Assembly (NCBI GenBank): GCA_009177215.1 | Contig: WFLY01000286.1 | Span: 8,590-13,755 of the forward strand | Direction of reading: 5' to 3' | Source: Bacillota bacterium | GTDB lineage: Bacteria; Bacillota; Clostridia; Lachnospirales; Lachnospiraceae | DNA: 5,166 bases | Shown: positions 1 to 5,166 of the stretch, one piece after another | Layout: the number at the start of each line of letters is the position of its first letter | Position numbering within the stretch: position 1 is the first letter of the stretch | Notes under the pieces: generated by a model | The model's database searches: none | Seen by the model: only the letters and a program-made list of their open reading frames with translations | What the model was told of the DNA's origin: nothing | Translations under genes and position numbers: made by a program

Positions 1-2419
1 CCACACGCTCACCGAAGGAGCGCTGCATGAAATTAGAGGAGGACAGCTCCGGCACCGGACGCCTCCTGCCGAACATGGTAGTCACATAACCCTTTTCCTT
101 TGCCTCGGACACCAGAGTGTTCAAAAACTCCTTCACCTTGGGATAGGTTGCAAAATACTGCTCAATATACTGTGCCGCCTCCTTGGGGCTGATACTCAAA
201 TCCTGACTTAAACCAAAGGAGCTGATGCCGTATACAATACCGAAATTCACCGCCTTGGCATTGCGTCTCTGCAAATCCGTTACCTCCTCAAAAGGAGTGT
301 GGAATACCTTTGCCGCCGTAATTCTGTGAATATCCTGGTCCATGCGATAGGCTTCAATCAACTGCTCGTCCCCCGACATATGTGCCAGCACGCGCAGCTC
401 AATCTGGGAGTAATCCGCATCCATAAACTCACGGCACTCTCCGGGTACAAACACCTTGCGAATCCTTCTGCCAAGCTCCATGCGCATGGGAATATTCTGG
501 AGATTGGGCTCCGTTGAGCTGATTCGCCCGGTGGCGGTAATGGTCTGATTAAAGTTGGTGTGAATACGGTTATCCTCTTCGATATAATTTGCCAAACCGT
601 CCGCATAGGTGGATTTCAACTTGGTAAGACCTCTGTATTCCAAAATATCCTTTACGATGGGATAATCACCGGAAAGCTTCTCCAAAACCTCTGCTGCGGT
701 GGAATAACCTGTTTTCGTCTTTTTCCCTCCGGGCAGCTTCATCTTTCCAAAAAGAATCTCCCCAAGCTGCTTGGGGGATTGGATATTAAAGGATTCCCCC
801 GCCTGCTCATGAATAGAGGCTTCCAGCTCCTCAATACGTGCAATCAGTGCGTCTCCGTAAGCCTTTAATTCTTCCCTGCGGACAGCCACACCCTCCTTCT
901 CCATATCATAAAGCACCAAAGACAGCGGCATTTCCGTTTCACGCATCAGTCTGTCCATGCCCGTATCCTCTAACTTTTGCAAAAGCACAGGGCTGGCCTT
1001 TCTCGCCACATAAGCCCCGTAGCAATAATAATCCGCTACCTCTTTCGGCTTCTGTAAAAATGCCTGCGAGGGCGTCATTTTCCCCAACACCTCGGCGGCA
1101 CCCGGGATCATCATTCCCAAATGCTCGGAAGCAATCGCTTCCAAATCATAATCACTTTTCAAGGGATTCAACAAATATGCCCCTATCAAAACATCAAAAT
1201 AGTTATCCGTATTTTCCTGAGACAGATAATCATACTGCTTTTTAATGTCAAAGGTGGAAAGCCGGGCATTGGCGGATAATTCCATGACCGCCCCCTTCAG
1301 TTCCGGCTCCCGCGAGTCTTGGGCAAACAGCGACATCTGTCCGTTCCCGCCAATAGGAAGGGGCAGCGCATAGAAATACGTCTCCTTATCCGAAAAAGAA
1401 ATTGCTATGGCAAAAAGTCCGGTATCCTCTGTTACAAGCAAAATTCCCACATTTGGAAGTCCTTGCGCCTTCCGCAAAATATCCAGACACTCTTCTTTTG
1501 ATTCCAGACTGCGAAAGCTCTCCAACACAGGATTACCCTCCGCCGCCTGATCCTTGTCAAACCGGCATAAAAGCTGTTTAAATTCAAGCTCCTTAAATAA
1601 TGCATATGCCTCAGGAGTATAATACCCTTGCGCCTTAGCCGCATCATAATCAAGCTCTATATTGCAATCCGTCTTAATGGTAGCAAGCGCCTTGCTTAAA
1701 TCCGCCAAATCCTTATGCTCAATCAATGCCTCCCTAATACTCTTCTTGGAAATTTCCTCCACATGGGCATAGATATTGTCCAAGGAGCCGTACTCCACCA
1801 TAAGGGCGGTTGCAGTCTTCTCTCCCACCTTGGGCACTCCGGGAATATTGTCCGCCGTATCTCCCATCAGCGCCTTCAGCTCTATAAACTGCGTGGGCGT
1901 CACCTGATATGCCGCCTTCACGTCGTCCTCATAATAATCCTCTATCTCCGTTTTTCCCATTTTCGTCTTCGGGATACGGATTTTAATATGCTTGCTGGCA
2001 ATCTGTAAAAGGTCGCGGTCACCGGACACCAAAGCCACTTCCATACCGGATTTTTCCGCCTTTTTGGCCAGAGTTCCCAAAATATCGTCAGCCTCCAGAC
2101 CCGCCTGCTCCACAATCACCACATGCATTGCCTTCAAAACCTCTTTCATCACCGGAACCTGTTCCCTTAACTCCTCTGGCATAGGCTTACGGGTTCCCTT
2201 GTAGGCTTCATACATCTCATGACGGAAGGTTTTTGCATGGACATCAAACGCCACCGCCAGCAAATCCGGTTTCTCTTCCTCCAGAATCTTAAACATAATA
2301 TTCAAAAAACCGTAAACAGCATTGGTGTGCAAGCCTTTGGAATTACTTAAATCCGGCACTCCGTAAAATGCTCTGTTCAATATGCTATGTCCGTCTATCA
2401 ATACTAACTTACCGCTCAT
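1..2419 (-). CDS. polA: DNA polymerase I, C-terminally cut by the window edge
   Basis: This is a family A DNA polymerase, which fills gaps, removes Okazaki RNA primers and works in excision repair. 806 codons are visible. The 5'-nuclease domain (about residues 1-290) keeps its acidic metal ligands: D9 in IDGHS, D59, E109/D111/D112, D134/D136 in SGDRD, and D187/D190 before a helix-hairpin-helix (NIPGVPKVGEKTA). The middle domain (about 300-480) is a degenerate 3'-5' exonuclease: the DxE motif reads VTE near residue 330, and the YxxxD motif near 469 lacks its aspartate. Polymerase motif A (DADYSQIEL, catalytic D669) and motif B (RRNAKAVNFGIVYG, K722) are intact. These lie 36 residues before E. 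coli D705 and K758, so roughly 85 residues, including motif C (HDE), lie off the left edge. The ATG at 2419 follows a GAGGG ribosome site and sits 12 bases after the upstream stop codon, so it is probably in an operon with that gene. Confidence 0.99.
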   Translation of the reverse strand, partial: MSGKLVLIDGHSILNRAFYGVPDLSNSKGLHTNAVYGFLNIMFKILEEEKPDLLAVAFDVHAKTFRHEMYEAYKGTRKPMPEELREQVPVMKEVLKAMHVVIVEQAGLEADDILGTLAKKAEKSGMEVALVSGDRDLLQIASKHIKIRIPKTKMGKTEIEDYYEDDVKAAYQVTPTQFIELKALMGDTADNIPGVPKVGEKTATALMVEYGSLDNIYAHVEEISKKSIREALIEHKDLADLSKALATIKTDCNIELDYDAAKAQGYYTPEAYALFKELEFKQLLCRFDKDQAAEGNPVLESFRSLESKEECLDILRKAQGLPNVGILLVTEDTGLFAIAISFSDKETYFYALPLPIGGNGQMSLFAQDSREPELKGAVMELSANARLSTFDIKKQYDYLSQENTDNYFDVLIGAYLLNPLKSDYDLEAIASEHLGMMIPGAAEVLGKMTPSQAFLQKPKEVADYYCYGAYVARKASPVLLQKLEDTGMDRLMRETEMPLSLVLYDMEKEGVAVRREELKAYGDALIARIEELEASIHEQAGESFNIQSPKQLGEILFGKMKLPGGKKTKTGYSTAAEVLEKLSGDYPIVKDILEYRGLTKLKSTYADGLANYIEEDNRIHTNFNQTITATGRISSTEPNLQNIPMRMELGRRIRKVFVPGECREFMDADYSQIELRVLAHMSGDEQLIEAYRMDQDIHRITAAKVFHTPFEEVTDLQRRNAKAVNFGIVYGISSFGLSQDLSISPKEAAQYIEQYFATYPKVKEFLNTLVSEAKEKGYVTTMFGRRRPVPELSSSNFMQRSFGERV

Positions 2420-2431
2420 ACTCCCTCATTT

Positions 2432-2752
2432 CTACAGCACCAGCCAGATCACAACTCCCAAAAGCGCCAGCACTACAACAATCTCCAATACAATTCCTAC
2501 CCGTATAATGCCGGAATGAAGCTTAACCCTATGCTTTGCCATCTCAAGTCTCTCTTCCAGCTCTTTCTGCAAATCGAAGGCATCTCCCTCCTCCAGACGC
2601 TGCATACCCTCAATCACCAAAAACTGAATAATCAGCTCCTCTTTGCAGTTTTCACAATGCTCCATATGCCCAATGAATTCCTTTAACGCAGAAAAATCCA
2701 TCGTCTGATTTACAAAATCCGGAATTCGCTTTTCAAATTCTTTACAATTCAT
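2432..2752 (-). CDS. Small zf-HC2 (anti-sigma-like) zinc-finger membrane protein upstream of polA
   Basis: This is a 106-residue protein with three visible parts. An N-terminal zinc-binding module has Cys3 and the H29-x3-C33-x2-C36 signature typical of zf-HC2/ZAS anti-sigma domains. A charged, probably helical linker follows (about 50-80, rich in Glu, Lys and Arg). A single hydrophobic helix (about 85-105) ends the chain, so the zinc finger should face the cytoplasm with a C-terminal membrane anchor. ZAS proteins of this shape usually bind an ECF sigma factor, but no sigma gene lies next to it here, so its partner is unknown. It may be a scaffold or a redox/zinc sensor. The start is supported by AGGGTG five bases before the ATG. 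Its stop codon is 12 bases before the polA start, which implies co-transcription. The 92-base AT-rich gap upstream has a TATAGT box (2819-2824) but no matching -35. Fold assignment is fairly sure; function is not. Confidence 0.86.
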   Translation of the reverse strand: MNCKEFEKRIPDFVNQTMDFSALKEFIGHMEHCENCKEELIIQFLVIEGMQRLEEGDAFDLQKELEERLEMAKHRVKLHSGIIRVGIVLEIVVVLALLGVVIWLVL

Positions 2753-2757
2753 ATCGT

Positions 2758-2763
2758 CACCCT
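2758..2763 (-). promoter_or_regulatory. Ribosome-binding site of the zf-HC2 gene
   Basis: AGGGTG on the minus strand lies five bases upstream of the ATG at 2752. It is a good Shine-Dalgarno match at normal spacing and supports that start codon. Confidence 0.6.
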
Positions 2764-2844
2764 AATTCGGTCCGCATATTCGCAGTATCTTGATATCCGT
2801 TCATATATATACTCTTTTACTATACAACATATTGGGGCAAAAGG

Positions 2845-3318
2845 CTATAATATTTTTTCCATTCCTATCTTTTGGGGCTTAAGCCCGCATTTTTCATAAA
2901 ATCTCATTGCGCTTTCATTCAGCGCCCAAACATTTAAGGTCACGTTATAACAACCAATGGATTTCGCATATGCAAGTACATGCTCATATAACGTCTTTCC
3001 GATATGCTTACTCCGCATAGCTTCCTCAACACATAAGTCATCGATGTAAAGCGTCTTTATATCCGTCATCATATTGTCATTGACATATTGATTCAGGATA
3101 CAAAAAGCATATCCCTGAACCTTATCCTCCTCATCGACGCAGACAAACACCGGCTTGCTGTCTTCCTTAAAAATCTCGGAAAGCTCTTCCTCCGTATATT
3201 TTGTCGCAGGTCCGTTAAACAAATCCGGTCTGCCGTTATGATGAACCATATTCACTTGCACCAAAAGCTTCATAACTCTAGGTATGTCTTTCTCCGTTGC
3301 TCTTCTTACACTATTCAT
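2845..3318 (-). CDS. GNAT-family N-acetyltransferase
   Basis: This is a 157-residue single-domain acetyltransferase that should transfer acetyl from acetyl-CoA to an amine; the substrate cannot be told from sequence. It begins with the usual beta1-alpha1 segment (VRRATEKDIPRVMKLL). The core strand IKTLYIDDLCVEE (87-99) leads into the acetyl-CoA pyrophosphate loop R102-S-K-H-I-G107. NESAMRFYEKCGL (134-146) is the classic late GNAT motif with the probable general-acid Tyr141. The first glycine of the usual RxxGxG loop is His105, a mild departure. An in-frame ATG four codons earlier (3330) is less likely to be the start: it has no spaced ribosome site, whereas GGAG lies six bases before the ATG at 3318. 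Using 3330 would give 161 residues. The gene stands alone between a hairpin-rich spacer and a 92-base gap. RimI-like protein acetylation or small-molecule detoxification are both possible. Confidence 0.92.
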   Translation of the reverse strand: MNSVRRATEKDIPRVMKLLVQVNMVHHNGRPDLFNGPATKYTEEELSEIFKEDSKPVFVCVDEEDKVQGYAFCILNQYVNDNMMTDIKTLYIDDLCVEEAMRSKHIGKTLYEHVLAYAKSIGCYNVTLNVWALNESAMRFYEKCGLKPQKIGMEKIL

Positions 3319-3324
3319 TTTAAT

Positions 3325-3330
3325 CTCCAT
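3325..3330 (-). promoter_or_regulatory. Ribosome-binding site that decides the GNAT start
   Basis: ATGGAG on the minus strand is six bases before the ATG at 3318, an ideal Shine-Dalgarno spacing. It overlaps the alternative ATG at 3330, whose own purine run (AGGA) abuts it with no spacer. The site is only three bases from the end of the inverted repeat at 3334-3372, so folding of that repeat in the mRNA could affect ribosome access. Confidence 0.6.
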
Positions 3331-3333
3331 TCC

Positions 3334-3372
3334 TAAGTCAAAACCACCGGATTAACCGGTGGTTTTGACTTA
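3334..3372. repeat. Perfect 17-bp inverted repeat with 5-base loop (terminator-like hairpin or mobile-element end)
   Basis: The arms TAAGTCAAAACCACCGG (3334-3350) and CCGGTGGTTTTGACTTA (3356-3372) are exactly complementary, with ATTAA between them. Inside the arms a GC-rich core (CCACCGG/CCGGTGG) is flanked by AAAA on one side and TTTT on the other, so on either strand it resembles an intrinsic terminator, although the T run is short and continues as GACTTA. In the transcribed (minus) direction it lies between leuS and the GNAT gene and stops three bases short of the GNAT ribosome site. Two readings fit: a bidirectional terminator or attenuator for leuS transcripts, or a terminal/subterminal hairpin of a small insertion element such as IS200/IS605-type ends. 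The inverted repeat itself is certain; its role is not. Confidence 0.9.
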
Positions 3373-3575
3373 ATCATCAATAATCATGTCTCTAGTGCAC
3401 TGACCACATTATATTCAGTCAAACCTCCTTGCCTAATTTCGCATCAAACTGGGTTGTTTTCGGTCAACGATGCCACCGCACCGCCTCCCTCAAACGCCTT
3501 GCCGATGGAAAATTATTCTGCGGAGTTTCGACAGATATCATGTGGACATCACACTACCCGACAATCATTTAAGAT
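3373..3575 (-). other. Structured intergenic spacer between leuS and GNAT, no convincing gene
   Basis: I see no credible coding sequence here. All minus-strand reading frames are short and stop-interrupted, and none has a placed ribosome site and start. Structure is visible instead. GATATC (3534-3539) can pair with GACATC (3545-3550) with one wobble in the minus-strand RNA. CATC (3442-3445) pairs with GATG (3469-3472) outside a second stem, GTTG (3453-3456) with CAAC (3465-3468), which makes a bulged hairpin. The heptamer TAATCAT occurs at 3371-3377 and 3381-3387, a ten-base period. AAGGAGG (3425-3431, minus strand) is a perfect Shine-Dalgarno string but has no usable start at normal distance. 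Candidates are a leuS 3' untranslated region, a GNAT leader, a small structured RNA, or a decayed mobile-element end. Confidence 0.5.
3408..3435 (-). promoter_or_regulatory. Possible promoter for the GNAT gene
   Basis: On the minus strand a perfect -10 box TATAAT (3408-3413) is preceded, after 16 bases, by TAGGCA (3430-3435), four of six matches to TTGACA. Transcripts would start near 3400 and pass through the 17-bp inverted repeat before reaching the GNAT gene. This is the best promoter-like match in the spacer, but the -35 is weak and AT-rich hexamers occur by chance. Confidence 0.3.
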
Positions 3576-5166
3576 TTACTTGGCAACAATATTTACAATT
3601 CTGCCGGGAACATATATTTCCTTTACGATGGTTCCGGTGAGTTTCTCTCCCAAGGCTTCTTTTGCCATTTGGATTACTTTATCCTTCTCCTCGTCCTTTG
3701 CCACCATAATGGTAACGCGAAGCTTTCCGTTTACTTGAACGCCAATTTCCACAGTGCTTTCCACTGTCTTTGCCTCATCATAGGAAGGCCATGTGGTCTG
3801 ATATACTTTTCCCTCATAGCCGGCAAGCTGCCAAAGCTCCTCCGTAATATGAGGCGCTACAGGGTTCAGCAGTGTAAGCAGCGTTTTATACTCGCCCTCG
3901 GTAACCTGATTTTTCTTATAGAAATCATTGATAAGCGACATCATGGCTGCAATTGCCGTATTATATTTCAAATTTTCAAAATCATTGCTGACCTTCTTGA
4001 TGGTCTGGTGCATTCTTGTCTCCATATCAGCGCTGTAGCCGTCGCCTTTTACCAAAATATCCTGTAATTTCCATACTCTTTCCAAGAATCTGCGGCAGCC
4101 CTTTACTCCGTCCTCGCTCCATGCGGCGCTCAAATCAAACGCCCCGATAAACATTTCATAGGTACGCAGGGTGTCTGCACCATAGTCTCTTACAATATCA
4201 TCAGGATTTACCACATTTCCGCGGGATTTGGACATTTTCTCTCCGTTGGAGCCAAGAATCATACCATGACTGGTTCTCTTCTGATAAGGCTCGGGGCAGG
4301 ATACCGTTCCTTGATCATAGAGGAATCTGTGCCAGAACCGGGAATATAACAAATGCAAGGTAGTATGCTCCATACCGCCGTTGTACCAGTCTACAGGCAG
4401 CCAATATTCCAATGCCTCTCTGCTTGCAAGCGCCTCCTCATTGTCAGGGTCGGTGTAGCGCAGGAAATACCATGAGGAACCTGCCCACTGGGGCATGGTA
4501 TCCGTTTCACGCTTTGCGGGTCCGCCACAGCAAGGGCAGGTAGTATTTACCCAGTCCGTCATTGCCGCCAAAGGTGATTCTCCGTTATCGGTAGGCATAT
4601 AGCTTTCAACCTCGGGAAGCTCCAAAGGCAGCTCGCTTTCATCCAAAGGCACAAAACCGCATTTCTCACAATGTACAATAGGAATAGGCTCTCCCCAATA
4701 ACGCTGTCTGGAGAATACCCAGTCGCGCAGCTTAAAGTTGGTTTTTCTGGTTCCGATACCCTTCTCCTCTAAGAAAGAAATCATCTTCTCTTTGGCGTCA
4801 GCCACGGAAAGACCATTCAGGAACTCGGAATTCACCAGAGTTCCCGCTGCCACATCCGTATACACAGCTTCCTCCACACTGACAGGGCTTCCCGCAACTA
4901 CTTCAATAATAGGCATATTAAATTTCTTAGCGAAATCCCAGTCTCTTTCATCATGTGCGGGCACTGCCATAATCGCGCCGGTTCCGTAAGTCATGAGTAC
5001 ATAATCGGAAATCCACACAGGAATCTCCTTGTTGTTTACGGGATTGGTTGCCGTAATGCCTTCAATTTTCACGCCGGTCTTATCCTTGGCAAGCTCGGTA
5101 CGCTCAAAATCAGATTTCTTTGCCGCTATTTCACGGTAAGCAACTACCTCGTTCCAATTTTTGATT
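3576..5166 (-). CDS. leuS: Leucyl-tRNA synthetase, N-terminally cut by the window edge
   Basis: This class I aminoacyl-tRNA synthetase charges tRNA-Leu with leucine in the cytoplasm and edits misactivated residues. 529 codons are visible up to the TAA at 3576-3578; against a usual length near 805, about 275 residues (including HIGH) lie beyond the right edge. In order, numbering from the edge: the end of the CP1 editing domain, with [19 protein letters not shown] and its conserved aspartates at 72 and 75; [17 protein letters not shown] re-entering the catalytic domain; a Cys4 zinc ribbon (C166/C169 and C210/C213); [23 protein letters not shown] at 4224-4238; an anticodon-binding helical domain with [13 protein letters not shown]; and the C-terminal tRNA-binding domain ending [12 protein letters not shown]. 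The frame is open to the right edge, so the in-window GTG at 5072 is internal, not a start. No U-tract terminator follows the stop closely. Confidence 0.99.
   Translation of the reverse strand, partial: IKNWNEVVAYREIAAKKSDFERTELAKDKTGVKIEGITATNPVNNKEIPVWISDYVLMTYGTGAIMAVPAHDERDWDFAKKFNMPIIEVVAGSPVSVEEAVYTDVAAGTLVNSEFLNGLSVADAKEKMISFLEEKGIGTRKTNFKLRDWVFSRQRYWGEPIPIVHCEKCGFVPLDESELPLELPEVESYMPTDNGESPLAAMTDWVNTTCPCCGGPAKRETDTMPQWAGSSWYFLRYTDPDNEEALASREALEYWLPVDWYNGGMEHTTLHLLYSRFWHRFLYDQGTVSCPEPYQKRTSHGMILGSNGEKMSKSRGNVVNPDDIVRDYGADTLRTYEMFIGAFDLSAAWSEDGVKGCRRFLERVWKLQDILVKGDGYSADMETRMHQTIKKVSNDFENLKYNTAIAAMMSLINDFYKKNQVTEGEYKTLLTLLNPVAPHITEELWQLAGYEGKVYQTTWPSYDEAKTVESTVEIGVQVNGKLRVTIMVAKDEEKDKVIQMAKEALGEKLTGTIVKEIYVPGRIVNIVAK

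Noticed and set aside
838..1245. A plus-strand open frame of 135 codons antisense to polA.
   Set aside because: It is a low-complexity Pro/Ser/His-rich shadow of the polA frame with no ribosome site.
2753..2844. A promoter in the AT-rich gap before the zinc-finger gene (TATAGT at 2819-2824, TATATA repeats near 2802-2810).
   Set aside because: No -35 hexamer with reasonable match sits 16-18 bases upstream of any of these boxes. A promoter is plausible but cannot be placed.
2753..2850. An intrinsic terminator after the GNAT gene.
   Set aside because: No GC-rich inverted repeat followed by a T run is visible on the minus strand, so read-through into the zinc-finger/polA genes is possible.
3384..3446. 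Another minus-strand reading frame in the spacer (ending ALET-stop), preceded by AAGGAGG.
   Set aside because: It opens right after a stop, has no start codon at usable distance from the Shine-Dalgarno string, and is about 19 codons long.
3467..3553. A 29-codon stop-free minus-strand stretch containing an ATG, possibly a remnant of a transposase C-terminus.
   Set aside because: It is too short, has no good ribosome site, and I cannot match it to a TnpB or other transposase motif with confidence. It is recorded only as part of the structured spacer.
3454..3738. A plus-strand open frame of 94 codons crossing the leuS 3' end.
   Set aside because: It mostly lies antisense to leuS, has no ribosome site, and has no recognisable domain.
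3576..5072. Taking the GTG at 5072 as the start of leuS.
   Set aside because: The same frame stays open and continues LeuRS-like sequence to the right edge, and the catalytic HIGH region is still missing, so the codon is internal.

Overview
The window looks like a chromosomal housekeeping segment from a Gram-positive anaerobe of the class Clostridia, most likely Lachnospiraceae. This rests on three things: a moderate GC content, a Firmicutes-type DNA polymerase I whose proofreading domain has lost its catalytic residues, and a small membrane-anchored zinc-finger (zf-HC2-like) protein directly ahead of polA. No species can be named from the sequence alone. All four genes lie on the minus strand, so transcription runs from high to low coordinates.

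In transcription order: (1) leuS, leucyl-tRNA synthetase, missing its N-terminal part beyond the right edge and ending at 3576. (2) A 245-base spacer (3331-3575) with no convincing gene. It holds several possible RNA hairpins, a consensus -10 box, and a perfect 17-bp inverted repeat (3334-3372) that touches the next gene's ribosome-binding region. (3) A GNAT-family N-acetyltransferase, 2845-3318. (4) A 92-base AT-rich gap. (5) A 106-residue zinc-finger/one-membrane-helix protein, 2432-2752. (6) polA, starting 12 bases later at 2419 and running off the left edge after 806 codons.

The zinc-finger gene and polA are almost certainly co-transcribed. leuS (protein synthesis) and polA (DNA repair and Okazaki-fragment processing) are core genes. 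The GNAT gene and the zinc-finger gene are accessory or regulatory and of unknown target. The most unusual part is the leuS-GNAT spacer, which could be the remnant or end of a small mobile element, a structured RNA, or a terminator/leader region. No complete new system is visible, and no CRISPR array, tRNA, rRNA or intact transposase was seen.
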